NCBI GenBank assembly: GCA_024235895.1
Contig: JACKLM010000003.1
Location: 739,543-803,542, forward strand
Origin: Burkholderiaceae bacterium
Lineage (GTDB): Bacteria; Pseudomonadota; Gammaproteobacteria; Burkholderiales; Burkholderiaceae_C
Direction of reading: 5' to 3'
Length of the DNA: 64,000 nucleotides
Below are positions 33,441 through 43,591 of this stretch, piece after piece. The notes beneath the pieces are model-generated. The model was given only the letters and a program-made list of their open reading frames with translations, ran no database searches and was not told where the DNA came from. Both the position numbers and the translations under genes were made by a program. Position 1 is the first letter of the stretch. Each line of letters begins with the position of its first letter.

Positions 33441-34022
33441 ATGGAACATACGCTGCCGCCGCTGCCCTACGGGCTGGACGCCCTGGCGCCGCACTACAGC
33501 CGCGAGACGCTCGAATACCACCACGGCAAGCACCACAACGCCTACGTCGTCAACCTGAACAACCTGCAGAAGGGCACCGAGTTCGAGACCATGCCGCTGG
33601 AGGAGATCGTCCGCAAGTCCACCGGCGGCATCTACAACAACGCCGCGCAGGTCTGGAACCACACCTTCTTCTGGAACTGCATGAGGCCGGGTGGCGGCGG
33701 CGAGCCCGCCGGCGCGCTGGCTGCCGCGATCGCGGCCAAGTGGGGTTCCTACGCGACCTTCCGCGAGGCCTTCGTCAAGTCGGCGGTCGGCAACTTCGGT
33801 TCCGGCTGGACCTGGCTGGTGAAGAAGGCCGACGGCTCGATCGACATCGTCAACATGGGCCCGGCCGGCACCCCGCTGACGACCGGCGACAAGCCGCTGC
33901 TGACGGTCGACGTGTGGGAGCACGCCTACTACATCGACTACCGCAACCTGCGGCCCAAGTTCGTCGAGACCTTCCTCGACAAGCTCGTCAACTGGGAATT
34001 CGTGCAGGCCAACTTCGCCTGA
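33441..34022 (+). CDS. sodB: Superoxide dismutase (Fe)
   Basis: A 193-residue cytosolic Fe/Mn-family superoxide dismutase. The metal ligands are His27, His74 (in NNAAQVWNHTFFW), Asp157 and His161 (in DVWEHAYYIDY). Gln70 in AAQVWNH is the pattern of iron-type enzymes. It has its own promoter although it follows xseA by only 34 nt. Complete. Confidence 0.96.
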   Translation: MEHTLPPLPYGLDALAPHYSRETLEYHHGKHHNAYVVNLNNLQKGTEFETMPLEEIVRKSTGGIYNNAAQVWNHTFFWNCMRPGGGGEPAGALAAAIAAKWGSYATFREAFVKSAVGNFGSGWTWLVKKADGSIDIVNMGPAGTPLTTGDKPLLTVDVWEHAYYIDYRNLRPKFVETFLDKLVNWEFVQANFA

Positions 34023-34030
34023 GCGAGCAC

Positions 34031-34057
34031 GGCGCCGGGGCCTTGCGCACCGGCGCC
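34031..34057. terminator. Hairpin between convergent sodB and DUF192 gene
   Basis: GGCGCCGG, 11-base loop, CCGGCGCC, starting 8 nt after the sodB stop. No T-run on either side, so termination would be weak or factor-assisted. Serves both converging genes by position. Confidence 0.5.
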
Positions 34058-34063
34058 CGATCG

Positions 34064-34516
34064 TCAGGGCTCGAACGGCTGGCCGCGCAGCCTGAATCCC
34101 GGCGCGATGCCGCGCCGGGCAAACCAGCCCTGGTGCATCTCGAGCGCGAACCGGGCCTCGGCGCGGCTGCAGTGCCGCGTCGTGTCGTCGAACGGCTGCA
34201 TGTCGGCGAGTTCCAGCACATGGCCGTCGTCGGCGATGAAGGCGATCGTCAGCGGCAACGGGGTGTTGCGCATCCAGAAGCACATCGTGCGCGGGCTGTC
34301 GTAGACGAAGAGCATGCCGTCGTTCGGGCCCAGGTCGCGGCGGAACATCAGCCCCATGGCCTGCTGGTTCGGCGTGACCGCCAGCTCGGCGACGATGCGG
34401 TGCATCCCGGCGCGCAGCTCGACCGTCGGCAGCCTGGGCTGGGCGCGCTCCTGTGCGGACGCCGGCGGCGCGGTCGTGGCCAGCAGCGTCGCGACGGCCA
34501 GCATCCCTGCCAGCAT
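34064..34516 (-). CDS. DUF192 family periplasmic protein
   Basis: A 150-residue protein with a signal peptide (MLAGMLAVATLLATTAPPAS) and a DUF192 domain: MHRIVAELAVTPNQQAMGLM, FRRDLGPNDGMLFVYDSPRT and MCFWMRNTPLPLTIAFIADD. The R-x-x-L-x-x-x-x-G-M-L-F and F-W-M-x-N-T-x-x-P-L motifs are conserved across the family, whose role is unknown. An upstream ATG at 34633 would add 39 Arg-rich residues before the signal peptide and looks wrong. Confidence 0.85.
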   Translation of the reverse strand: MLAGMLAVATLLATTAPPASAQERAQPRLPTVELRAGMHRIVAELAVTPNQQAMGLMFRRDLGPNDGMLFVYDSPRTMCFWMRNTPLPLTIAFIADDGHVLELADMQPFDDTTRHCSRAEARFALEMHQGWFARRGIAPGFRLRGQPFEP

Positions 34517-34658
34517 CCGCCGCGCGCGCCCCGAACCCCGGCCTCGCCGCACGACCCCGCAGGGGGTGGCCGCAGGGCCGGCGCGCCGCACGGCTCGCAG
34601 CGCCCGCCGCACGATGCCGGGCCGGCGATCCATGGGCGAGCAAGGTGCTCGGGAAACC

Positions 34659-34672
34659 TTGATCTGTATCAT
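34659..34672 (+). promoter_or_regulatory. Fnr box upstream of the cco operon
   Basis: TTGATCTGTATCAT matches the Fnr/Anr consensus TTGAT-N4-ATCAA at 9 of 10 defined positions. It lies 69 nt before the ccoI start, in the gap after the divergent DUF192 gene. It fits anaerobic/micro-oxic activation of the cbb3 oxidase genes by the Fnr encoded at 42.7 kb. Confidence 0.75.
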
Positions 34673-34741
34673 GTTGCTGTACACGGGTGGGGTGATGCTG
34701 GCGCGGCGCGCGCGGCATCGTAGCCTCGAACGCGAGGGCGC

Positions 34742-37270
34742 ATGGCCAGGCTCGCTGCCGTGTCGTCCCGGACCCTCAACGTGAACCGCCCTGTTGCCTT
34801 TCCCGCCGGGCTTGCCCTGGCCCCTGCCGAACCGGGCACGCCGGGTGCGGCGGAGCGGGCGCCGGCACGCGCGGAGGCCGGCATCCTCGACGACCCGCTG
34901 GAGCTCGCGCGCTTCACGCGCTTCAGCGAGACGGCCGACGGCCGGCGCAGCGCCGAGTCGACGCTGCGCATCGCCGGCATCACCTGCGCGGCGTGCAGTG
35001 GCATCCTCGAGGCGGCGCTGGGGCGTGTGGACGGCGTGCTCGAGGCCCGCGTCAGCGCGGCGGCCGAGCGCGCGCAGGTACGCTGGGACCCGGCGCGAAC
35101 TCGGCCGTCGGCACTGCTGGCGGCGATCCGCGGCGCCGGCTACGACGCAGTGCCCGACGCCGCGGCGCCGGCGCGCGAGCTCAGGCGCGCGGAGCAGCGG
35201 CGCATGCTGTGGCGGCTGTTCGTCGCCTGGTTCTGCATGATGCAGGTCATGATGATGGCCACGCCGAGCTATGTCGCCGCCCCGGGCGAGCTGGCCGACG
35301 ACCTGCGCCGGCTGCTCGCCTGGGGCGGCTGGGTGCTGACGCTGCCGGTGATGGTGTTCTCGGCCGGGTCGTTCTTCGGCGGCGCCTGGCGCGCGCTGCG
35401 CCAGCGCCGCATCGGCATGGACGTGCCGGTGGCGCTGGCGCTGGCGGTGGCCTTCGTCGCCAGCACCGGCGCCGTCTTCGACCCCGGCGGGGTCTTCGGG
35501 CACGAGGTCTACTTCGACTCGGTGACGATGTTCGTCGCCTTCCTGCTCGGCGCACGCTGGCTCGAGATGCGAGCGCGCCACCGCGCGCACGAGACGCTGG
35601 AGTCGGCGCTGGCGGCGATGCCGCCGACCGCGCTGCGCGAGACCGCCGCCGGCGGCGTCGAGCGCGTCAGCGTCCAGCGGCTGGCGCCGGGGGATACGGT
35701 TCGCGTGCCGCTGGGGGAGTCCTTCCCCGCCGACGGCGTGCTGCTCGAGGGCGCGACGCGTGCCGACGAGGCGCTGCTCAGCGGCGAGTCGACGCCGGTG
35801 GACAAGCCCGCCGGCGCGCCGCTCGTGGCCGGCAGCGGCAACCTCGGCGCGGCGGTGCGCATGCGCGTCGAGCGCGTCGGTGCCGATACGCGCTACGAGC
35901 GCATCGTCGCGATGATGCGCGACGCGATGACGCAGCGCCCGGCGAGCGCGCGCCTGGCCGACCGCTGGGCCGCGCCCTTCCTGTGGGCGGTGCTGCTGCT
36001 GGCCGCCGGCAGCGCCGCGGCCTGGAGCCTGATCGACCCGGCGCGTGCGCTCGCGGTCGCGGTCGCGGTGCTGATCGTGACCTGCCCCTGCGCGCTGTCG
36101 CTGGCCGCACCGGCGACGCTGGTGGCCGTGGCCGGGGGGCTGGCGCGGCGCGGCGTGCTGGTGCAGCGGCTCGATGCGATCGAGCAGTTCGCGCGCGTGC
36201 AGCAGCTCTTCGTCGACAAGACCGGCACCCTGACCGAAGACCGGCTGCAGCTGGCGGCGGTGCGGCTGGCGCCCGATCCGTCGGCCGACGGGGCGGCCGG
36301 CCCTGCGCCCGACGAGGCACCCGATTCGCGGTCCGGCGGTTCCGCGGACGCAGCCATCGACGCCAGGCAGGCGCTGTGTGCCGCCGCCGCGCTCGCGCGC
36401 TGGTCGACGCACCCGGTGGCGCGCGCGATCGCCGATGCGGACGCGGACGAAGAGAGGGCGCAGGCGGCGGCCGGCGCCGCGCGCACCCCGGCGACAGCCG
36501 CCGCGCGGGCCGCCGCCGATGCCGGCACGATGCACGAGGTCCGCGAGACGGCCGGCGTCGGGATCGAGGGCATGGACGCGCGTGGCCGGCGCTGGCAGCT
36601 CGGCGATCCCGCGCGCCTGGCGGCGGCAGCCGGCGCCGTGTGGGACCTGCGCTGGGCCGGCGCGGCGCGCAGCCTGCTGGTGTGCGACGGCCGTCCGCTC
36701 GCGGCCTTCGAGCTCGACGAGGTGCTGCGCCCGGCGGCGGCCGAGGCCTTGCGAGCGCTCGGCGACGAGGGCGTGGGGCTGACGCTGCTGTCCGGCGACG
36801 ACCCGGCGCGCGTGCAGGCGCTGGCCACGCGGCTGGGCCTGCACGATGCGGTCGGCGCGGCACGGCCCGAGGACAAGCTGGAGGCGGTCGCGGCCGCGCA
36901 GCGCGAGGGGCGCTTCACCGCGATGGTCGGCGACGGCGTCAACGATGCGCCGGTGCTGGCGCGCGCCGACGTGTCGCTCGCGATGGGGCAGGGGGCGCTG
37001 GTGGCGCGCGCGCAGGCCGATGCGGTCGTCGTCGGCGGGCGCTGGGAGGCGATCGTCGACCTGCGCCGCAGCGCGCGCCGTGCGGTGCGCATCGTGCGTC
37101 AGAACTTCGCCTGGGCGGCGCTGTACAACGCCTGCGGCATCCCGCTGGCGATGGCGGGCTGGCTGCCGCCCTGGGCCGCAGGGCTCGGGATGGCGGCCAG
37201 CTCGCTGCTGGTGGTCGGCAACGCGCTGCGCGCGGGTGCGTCGCCGCCTGCGCGCGCATCGGCATCCTGA
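34742..37270 (+). CDS. ccoI: Copper-exporting P-type ATPase for cbb3 oxidase assembly
   Basis: An 842-residue CPx-type ATPase. The N-terminal heavy-metal domain has TLRIAGITCAACSGILEAAL (C-A-A-C), the actuator has LLSGESTPVDKPAG, and the ion path motif is IVTCPCALSLAAPATL (C-P-C). The phosphorylation site is VDKTGTLTED (Asp of D-K-T-G-T) and the hinge is AMVGDGVNDAPVLARADVSL. CcoI/FixI moves copper across the inner membrane to the catalytic subunit CcoN. First gene of ccoISNOQPGH. The segment after the phosphorylation site contains a long Ala/Asp-rich insertion. Confidence 0.95.
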   Translation: MARLAAVSSRTLNVNRPVAFPAGLALAPAEPGTPGAAERAPARAEAGILDDPLELARFTRFSETADGRRSAESTLRIAGITCAACSGILEAALGRVDGVLEARVSAAAERAQVRWDPARTRPSALLAAIRGAGYDAVPDAAAPARELRRAEQRRMLWRLFVAWFCMMQVMMMATPSYVAAPGELADDLRRLLAWGGWVLTLPVMVFSAGSFFGGAWRALRQRRIGMDVPVALALAVAFVASTGAVFDPGGVFGHEVYFDSVTMFVAFLLGARWLEMRARHRAHETLESALAAMPPTALRETAAGGVERVSVQRLAPGDTVRVPLGESFPADGVLLEGATRADEALLSGESTPVDKPAGAPLVAGSGNLGAAVRMRVERVGADTRYERIVAMMRDAMTQRPASARLADRWAAPFLWAVLLLAAGSAAAWSLIDPARALAVAVAVLIVTCPCALSLAAPATLVAVAGGLARRGVLVQRLDAIEQFARVQQLFVDKTGTLTEDRLQLAAVRLAPDPSADGAAGPAPDEAPDSRSGGSADAAIDARQALCAAAALARWSTHPVARAIADADADEERAQAAAGAARTPATAAARAAADAGTMHEVRETAGVGIEGMDARGRRWQLGDPARLAAAAGAVWDLRWAGAARSLLVCDGRPLAAFELDEVLRPAAAEALRALGDEGVGLTLLSGDDPARVQALATRLGLHDAVGAARPEDKLEAVAAAQREGRFTAMVGDGVNDAPVLARADVSLAMGQGALVARAQADAVVVGGRWEAIVDLRRSARRAVRIVRQNFAWAALYNACGIPLAMAGWLPPWAAGLGMAASSLLVVGNALRAGASPPARASAS

Positions 37271-37280
37271 GCGCGCCGCG

Positions 37281-37553
37281 ATGGAGATCCTCTACCTGCT
37301 GATCCCGTTGTCGGCGCTGCTGGTGCTGGCGATCATCGGGGTCTTCGGCTGGGCGCTGTACCGCGGCCAGTTCGAGGACCTGGACGAGGAGGGTGAGCGC
37401 ATCCTGCTGGACGACGACGGTACCGCGCCCAAGCCCGACGGCCACGCTGGGCTTATCGACGCCCATCCGTCTGGCATACCATCGCCTGTACCAGAATCCG
37501 CGCCGGCGGCCAGCGCCCCAGCGAAGCGAACGAGTTCCCGAGGAGAGGTCTGA
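37281..37553 (+). CDS. ccoS: cbb3 oxidase maturation protein CcoS
   Basis: A 90-residue protein with one N-terminal membrane helix (MEILYLLIPLSALLVLAIIG) and the CcoS motif FGWALYRGQFEDLDEEGERI. Needed for insertion of cofactors into CcoN. The C-terminal half is longer than in most CcoS and low in complexity. Its stop overlaps the ccoN ATG by one base (TGATG), with a good Shine-Dalgarno AGGAG at 37541. Confidence 0.92.
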   Translation: MEILYLLIPLSALLVLAIIGVFGWALYRGQFEDLDEEGERILLDDDGTAPKPDGHAGLIDAHPSGIPSPVPESAPAASAPAKRTSSRGEV

Positions 37554-39001
37554 TGTCCAAGCCAAGCGCAGGCACCGCGTCCGCGGAGCCGGTCTACAGC
37601 GACGCCGTGGTGCGGTGGTTCGCGCTCGCGTCGGTGGTCTGGGGGGCGGTGGGCATGCTGGTCGGCGTCATCATCGCGGCCCAGCTCGCGTGGCCGGAAT
37701 TCAACCTCGGCATCCCGTGGTTCAGCTACGGCCGGCTGCGGCCGCTGCACACCAACGCGGTGATCTTCGCCTTCGGCGGCAGCGCGTTGTTCGCGACCAG
37801 CTACCACGTCGTGCAGCGCACCTGCCAGACGCCGCTGTTCATGCCGGCGCTGGCCAAGTTCACCTTCTGGGGCTGGCAGGCGGTGATCGTGCTGGCGGTG
37901 ATCACGCTGCCGCTGGGCTACACGCAAAGCCGCGAGTACGCCGAGCTGATCTGGCCGGTGGACGTGCTGGTCGCGGTCGTATGGGTGGCCTACGCGGTGG
38001 TCTTCTTCGGCACCATCGGCATCCGCAGGGTGCGCCACATCTACGTCGCCAACTGGTTCTTCGGCGCCTACATCCTGGCGGTGGCGCTGCTGCACATCTT
38101 CAACAACATCCAGATCCCGACCGGGCTGCTGCACTCGTACTCGGTCTACGCCGGCGTGCAGGACGCGATGGTGCAGTGGTGGTACGGGCACAACGCGGTG
38201 GGCTTCTTCCTGACCGCGGGCTTCCTCGGGATGATGTACTACTACATCCCCAAGCAGGCCGAGCGCCCGGTCTACAGCTACCGGCTGTCGATCGTCCATT
38301 TCTGGGCGCTGATCTTCACCTACATGTGGGCCGGCCCGCACCACCTGCACTACACGGCGCTGCCGGACTGGACGCAGAGCGTCGGCATGGTGTTCTCGCT
38401 GATCCTGCTGGCGCCGAGCTGGGGCGGGATGATCAACGGCATCATGACGCTCAGCGGCGCCTGGTACAAGCTGCGCGACGACCCGATCCTGAAGTTCCTG
38501 ATCGTTAGCCTGTCCTTCTACGGCATGTCGACCTTCGAGGGGCCGATGATGTCGATCAAGACCGTCAACGCGCTGAGCCACTACACCGACTGGACGGTCG
38601 GCCACGTGCACTCGGGGGCGCTGGGCTGGGTCGGGCTGATCACGATGGGGTCGCTGTACTACCTGATCCCGCGCATGTACGGCCGCACCAGCATGCACAG
38701 CCCCAAGGCGGTCGAGCTGCACTTCTGGATCGCCACGATCGGCATCGTGCTGTACATCGCCGCGATGTGGATTGCCGGCGTCATGCAGGGGCTGATGTGG
38801 CGCGCGGTCAACCCCGACGGCACGCTGGTCTACAGCTTCGTCGAGAGCGTCAAGGCGACCTACCCCTTCTACGTCATCCGCTTCAGCGGCGGGCTGCTGT
38901 ACCTCAGCGGCATGCTGCTGATGGCGTGGAACGTCGCGATGACGATCAAGGGCAACCGCCCGGCCGTCGCTCGCGTGCCGATGGCCGCGGCGCACGCCTG
39001 A
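37553..39001 (+). CDS. ccoN: cbb3 cytochrome c oxidase subunit I
   Basis: A 482-residue, 12-helix haem-copper oxidase catalytic subunit. Haem/copper ligands are visible: RPLHTNAVIFAFGGSALFAT (His), WWYGHNAVGFFLTAGFLGMM (CuB His and cross-linked Tyr region), MWAGPHHLHYTALPDW (His-His) and the double haem-binding HYTDWTVGHVHSGALGWVG. It reduces oxygen to water with high affinity and pumps protons. Full length, in operon with ccoO, Q and P. Confidence 0.97.
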   Translation: MSKPSAGTASAEPVYSDAVVRWFALASVVWGAVGMLVGVIIAAQLAWPEFNLGIPWFSYGRLRPLHTNAVIFAFGGSALFATSYHVVQRTCQTPLFMPALAKFTFWGWQAVIVLAVITLPLGYTQSREYAELIWPVDVLVAVVWVAYAVVFFGTIGIRRVRHIYVANWFFGAYILAVALLHIFNNIQIPTGLLHSYSVYAGVQDAMVQWWYGHNAVGFFLTAGFLGMMYYYIPKQAERPVYSYRLSIVHFWALIFTYMWAGPHHLHYTALPDWTQSVGMVFSLILLAPSWGGMINGIMTLSGAWYKLRDDPILKFLIVSLSFYGMSTFEGPMMSIKTVNALSHYTDWTVGHVHSGALGWVGLITMGSLYYLIPRMYGRTSMHSPKAVELHFWIATIGIVLYIAAMWIAGVMQGLMWRAVNPDGTLVYSFVESVKATYPFYVIRFSGGLLYLSGMLLMAWNVAMTIKGNRPAVARVPMAAAHA

Positions 39002-39014
39002 AAGGAGCGCGACG

Positions 39015-39635
39015 ATGGCATCGCATGACGCACCGGCCACCGGCCACGAGCGGATCGAGACCAGCAATTTCCTGATGATCGTGCTGATCCTGATCGCGCT
39101 GTCGATCGGGGGTCTGGTCGAGATCGTCCCGCTGTTCTTCCAGAAGTCGACGACGCAGCCGATCGAGGGCGTCAAGCCCTATGGTGCGCTGCAGCTCGCC
39201 GGGCGCGACGTCTACATCCGCGAGGGCTGCTACAACTGCCACTCGCAGATGGTGCGCCCGTTCCGCGCCGAGACGCTGCGCTACGGTGCGTACTCGGTGG
39301 CCGGCGAGTTCGTCTACGACCACCCCTTCCAGTGGGGCAGCAAGCGCACCGGCCCGGACCTGCACCGCGTCGGCGGCCGCTACAGCGACGAGTGGCACCG
39401 CGTGCACCTGACGAACCCGCGCGACCTCGTGCCGGAGTCGAACATGCCGGCCTACCCGTGGCTGGAGCGCACGCCCGTCGACCCGTCGCAGATGGCGCCG
39501 CGCATGACCGCGCTGCGCCGCATCGGCGTGCCTTACACCGACGAGGAGATCGCCGGCGCCGCCGACGAGGTCGCGGGCAAGACCGAGCTCGACGCCGTGG
39601 TCGCCTACCTGCAGGGCCTGGGCCTGGCGCGCTGA
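39015..39635 (+). CDS. ccoO: cbb3 cytochrome c oxidase subunit II (monohaem)
   Basis: A 206-residue membrane-anchored cytochrome c: one N-terminal helix (FLMIVLILIALSIGGLVEIV) and a single haem c site REGCYNCHSQMVRPF (Cys72, Cys75, His76). The axial Met lies in VPESNMPAYPWL. It transfers electrons from CcoP to CcoN. Starts 13 nt after ccoN. Confidence 0.97.
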   Translation: MASHDAPATGHERIETSNFLMIVLILIALSIGGLVEIVPLFFQKSTTQPIEGVKPYGALQLAGRDVYIREGCYNCHSQMVRPFRAETLRYGAYSVAGEFVYDHPFQWGSKRTGPDLHRVGGRYSDEWHRVHLTNPRDLVPESNMPAYPWLERTPVDPSQMAPRMTALRRIGVPYTDEEIAGAADEVAGKTELDAVVAYLQGLGLAR

Positions 39636-39652
39636 GCGGCGGAGCAACGACG

Positions 39653-39832
39653 ATGGATGTCAACGACCTGCGATCGGCGGTCACGGTGGCCGGGCTGATC
39701 CTGTTCGTCGCCTTGTGGGCGTGGACCTGGAGTGCCCGGCGCAAGCGGGCCCACGACGAGGCGGCGATGCTGCCATTTGCCGGCGACGACGAGGTGCCGG
39801 CCGGGAACGAACACGATCGGAGGCTGTCGTGA
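39653..39832 (+). CDS. ccoQ: cbb3 oxidase small subunit CcoQ
   Basis: A 59-residue single-helix protein (MDVNDLRSAVTVAGLILFVA, then LWAWTWSARRKRAHDEAAML and PFAGDDE). CcoQ stabilises the complex. The motif A-x-x-x-x-F-x-x-D-D/E near the end is typical. Too short for many gene finders; overlaps ccoP by 4 nt. Confidence 0.92.
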   Translation: MDVNDLRSAVTVAGLILFVALWAWTWSARRKRAHDEAAMLPFAGDDEVPAGNEHDRRLS

Positions 39833-40743
39833 GCGACTTTATCCACAGCGGCTGGGCGTTCTACGTCGCCGTCCTCACGGTGCTCAGCGTGGTGGCCTGT
39901 CTGGTGCTGCTGATCATCGCCAGCCGGCGCAAGGTGATGGCCAGCGACAACAGCACCGGCCACGTCTGGGACGAGGACTTGCGCGAGCTCAACAACCCGC
40001 TGCCGCGCTGGTGGATGGGCTTGTTCGTCCTGACGGTGATCTTCGCCGTCGTCTACCTGGCGCTGTACCCGGGGCTGGCGGTGGTCGACGGCTCGCTGAA
40101 GTGGACCAGCACCGGGCAGTACGAGGCCGAGCAGACCCGCGCGCGCGAGGCGATGGCGCCGCTGTACGCCAAGTACGCCGCGATGTCGGCCGAGGAACTG
40201 GCGCAGGACGACGATGCGATGGGCATCGGCCAGCGCCTGTTCATCAACAACTGCGCGCAGTGCCACGGCTCGGACGCGCGCGGCAGCCGCGGGTTTCCCA
40301 ACCTGGCCGACGACGACTGGCTGTGGGGCGGCGACCACGACGCGATCAAGACCACGATCACCGAGGGCAGGATGGGCGTGATGCCGCCGATGGCCGACGC
40401 GATCGGCGGTGGCGAGAACGTGCGCAACGTCGCGCACTACGTGCTGAGCCTGTCGGACAGCCCGCACAACCCGGTCTTCGCGCAACTCGGGCGCGAGCAT
40501 TTCGCGGCCTGCGCCGCCTGCCACGGCGAGGACGGCAAGGGCATGCAGGCGCTGGGGGCGCCCAACCTGACGGATCGCATCTGGCTGCACGGCTGGGGCG
40601 AGCAGGCGATCGTCACCCGGGTCAACGAGGGCATCACCAACGCGATGCCGGCGCAGGCCAGGCTGCTCACGCCCGAGCAGATCCACGTGCTGGCGGCCTA
40701 CGTGTGGCAGCTCTCGCGGCCGACCGCCGTGGCGGCCAACTGA
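39829..40743 (+). CDS. ccoP: cbb3 cytochrome c oxidase subunit III (dihaem)
   Basis: A 304-residue protein from a GTG start. Two N-terminal membrane helices (FYVAVLTVLSVVACLVLLII and WWMGLFVLTVIFAVVYLALY) are joined by the conserved HVWDEDLRELNNPLPRWW. Two cytochrome c domains follow with CAQCH and CAACH haem sites. It receives electrons from soluble cytochromes. Complete. Confidence 0.97.
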   Translation: MSDFIHSGWAFYVAVLTVLSVVACLVLLIIASRRKVMASDNSTGHVWDEDLRELNNPLPRWWMGLFVLTVIFAVVYLALYPGLAVVDGSLKWTSTGQYEAEQTRAREAMAPLYAKYAAMSAEELAQDDDAMGIGQRLFINNCAQCHGSDARGSRGFPNLADDDWLWGGDHDAIKTTITEGRMGVMPPMADAIGGGENVRNVAHYVLSLSDSPHNPVFAQLGREHFAACAACHGEDGKGMQALGAPNLTDRIWLHGWGEQAIVTRVNEGITNAMPAQARLLTPEQIHVLAAYVWQLSRPTAVAAN

Positions 40744-40881
40744 GCGAAGCCGCGCCCCGCGCAGGCCCCCGCACCAAGCGCCGCGGCGGTGCCCGCCGGC
40801 ACCGGGCCCGTCCCCCGCCGGCGTCGCCGCGGGGCCGGCGTCGCCGCCATCCGGCGCGCCGCCGCGGCGCAGGACCCGACC

Positions 40882-42324
<1,443 letters not shown>

Positions 42325-42345
42325 GCGCGGCGCATGAGTCAGCCC

Positions 42346-42350
42346 AGGAG
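42346..42350 (+). promoter_or_regulatory. Shine-Dalgarno deciding the ccoH-like start
   Basis: AGGAG, 7 nt before the ATG at 42358. It favours that start over the in-frame ATG at 42334. Confidence 0.6.
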
Positions 42351-42357
42351 CCGAGCG

Positions 42358-42621
42358 ATGAAGAGCCCGACATCTGCCCGCGCCGCACGCCCCGGTGCCG
42401 ACGACGCGACGCACCCGCAGGCCGGCACGCCGTGGTGGCGGCACCCGATGATGTGGCTGGTCGTCGGCGGGCCGCTCGCGGTCGTCGTCGCCGGCATCGT
42501 CACCGCGGTCATCGCGGTGCGCGGCGCGGACCCCGTGCTCGATACGCGCGCCGATCGTGCGCCCGAGCGGCCGGCGCTGGAGGGACGCAATCACGCGGTG
42601 ACGCCCGCGACGCGGCCGTAG
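42358..42621 (+). CDS. Short CcoH/FixH-like membrane protein
   Basis: An 87-residue protein with a single helix (WWRHPMMWLVVGGPLAVVVA) preceded by a Pro/Ala-rich tail and followed by VIAVRGADPVLD and a short end (ALEGRNHAVTP). It occupies the ccoH slot between ccoG and fnr. Classical CcoH/FixH is about 150 residues with a periplasmic domain; this short form keeps only the anchor. Assignment is by position and helix. Confidence 0.65.
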   Translation: MKSPTSARAARPGADDATHPQAGTPWWRHPMMWLVVGGPLAVVVAGIVTAVIAVRGADPVLDTRADRAPERPALEGRNHAVTPATRP

Positions 42622-42700
42622 GCCGCGAGGCCGGCGACGCCGCAGCAGGCCGCGAGGCCGGCGCCATCGCCGCAGGTCGCGAGGCTGCGAACGCCAGCGG
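42620..42700. repeat. 27-bp tandem repeat, three copies
   Basis: Three consecutive 27-bp units starting AGGCCGCGAGGCCGGCG (42620, 42647) and AGGTCGCGAGGCTGCG (42674), the last more diverged. It fills the gap between the converging ccoH-like gene and fnr. Each unit can fold into a short GGCC hairpin, so the array may act as a two-way terminator. Confidence 0.65.
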
Positions 42701-42716
42701 ATGCGCTGCCGCGCCG

Positions 42717-43454
42717 TCAGACCCCGGCGCCGTTGACGATCTTCTGCAGCCCCTCGCTGTCGAGGATGCGGATCTGGCGCTGCTTGACCTCGAGCAAGCC
42801 CTCGTCCTGGAACTTCGAGAAGGTGCGGCTGACGGTCTCGAGCTTCAGCCCGAGGTAGCTGCCGATCTCCTCGCGCGTCATGCGCAGGATCAGCTCGCTG
42901 GCCGAGAAGCCGCGGTGCTGCAGCCGCTGCGTCAGGTTGAGCAAAAAGGCCGCCAGCCGCTCCTCGGCGCGCATGCTGCCCAGCAGCAGCATGACGCCGT
43001 GGTCGCGAACGATCTCGCGGCTCATGATGCGGTGGAACTGGCGCTGCAGGTCGGAGACCTCGCGCGACAAGTCCTCCAGCTGGTGGTAGGGGATGACGCA
43101 GACCTGCGAGTCCTCCAGCGCCACCGCGTCGCAGTTGTGGGCATCGGTGCCGATGCCGTCCAGGCCGAGCAGCTCGCCGGCCATCTGGAAGCCGGTGACC
43201 TGGTCGCGCCCGTCCTCCGACGAGATGCAGGTCTTGAAGAAGCCGGTGCGGACCGCGTACAGCGACTGGAAGTGGTCCCCGCTGCGAAACAGCATGTCGC
43301 CGCGTGCCACCGTGCGCCGGGTCGTCACCAGCGAATCGAGCTTGAGCAGCTGCTCGTTGGACATGCCCACCGGCAGGCACAGCTCGCGCAGGTTGCAGCT
43401 CGAGCACGCGATCTTGAACGGCTCGAGCTTGATCGGGGGGTGGGCAGCGGTCAT
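42717..43454 (-). CDS. fnr: Oxygen-sensing transcription regulator Fnr
   Basis: A 245-residue CRP/FNR regulator with the four [4Fe-4S] cysteines: Cys17, Cys20 and Cys26 (KIACSSCNLRELCLPVG) and Cys108 (DAHNCDAV). The C-terminal helix-turn-helix is MTREEIGSYLGLKLETVSRT, with the recognition helix E-T-V-S-R-T of Fnr proper. Under low oxygen the cluster allows dimerisation and binding to TTGAT-N4-ATCAA. It lies between its two likely targets, the cco operon and hemN. Confidence 0.97.
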   Translation of the reverse strand: MTAAHPPIKLEPFKIACSSCNLRELCLPVGMSNEQLLKLDSLVTTRRTVARGDMLFRSGDHFQSLYAVRTGFFKTCISSEDGRDQVTGFQMAGELLGLDGIGTDAHNCDAVALEDSQVCVIPYHQLEDLSREVSDLQRQFHRIMSREIVRDHGVMLLLGSMRAEERLAAFLLNLTQRLQHRGFSASELILRMTREEIGSYLGLKLETVSRTFSKFQDEGLLEVKQRQIRILDSEGLQKIVNGAGV

Positions 43455-43544
43455 GACATCGGTGTCGGGCGGGTGCGGGGCCTGGCCGTCGGCGGCGGGC
43501 AGGCCGGGCGCAGCCCGTTCCGACCCCGACGATAGCGGCTACTC

Positions 43545-43558
43545 TTGAGACGGATCAA
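43545..43558 (+). promoter_or_regulatory. Fnr box before hemN
   Basis: TTGAGACGGATCAA matches TTGAT-N4-ATCAA at 9 of 10 positions and extends to CTTGA...TCAAG. It is 33 nt upstream of the hemN ATG and 90 nt upstream of fnr on the other strand. It could activate hemN and also repress or autoregulate fnr. Confidence 0.75.
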
Positions 43559-43591
43559 GACCCGCAGGCCCGAGTTTGGCACAGTCGCGCG

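Noticed and set aside
37441..37552. A possible Fnr box directly before ccoN
   Set aside because: Scanned for TTGAT-N4-ATCAA and found only weak half-sites such as TTATCGAC. The convincing box lies before ccoI.
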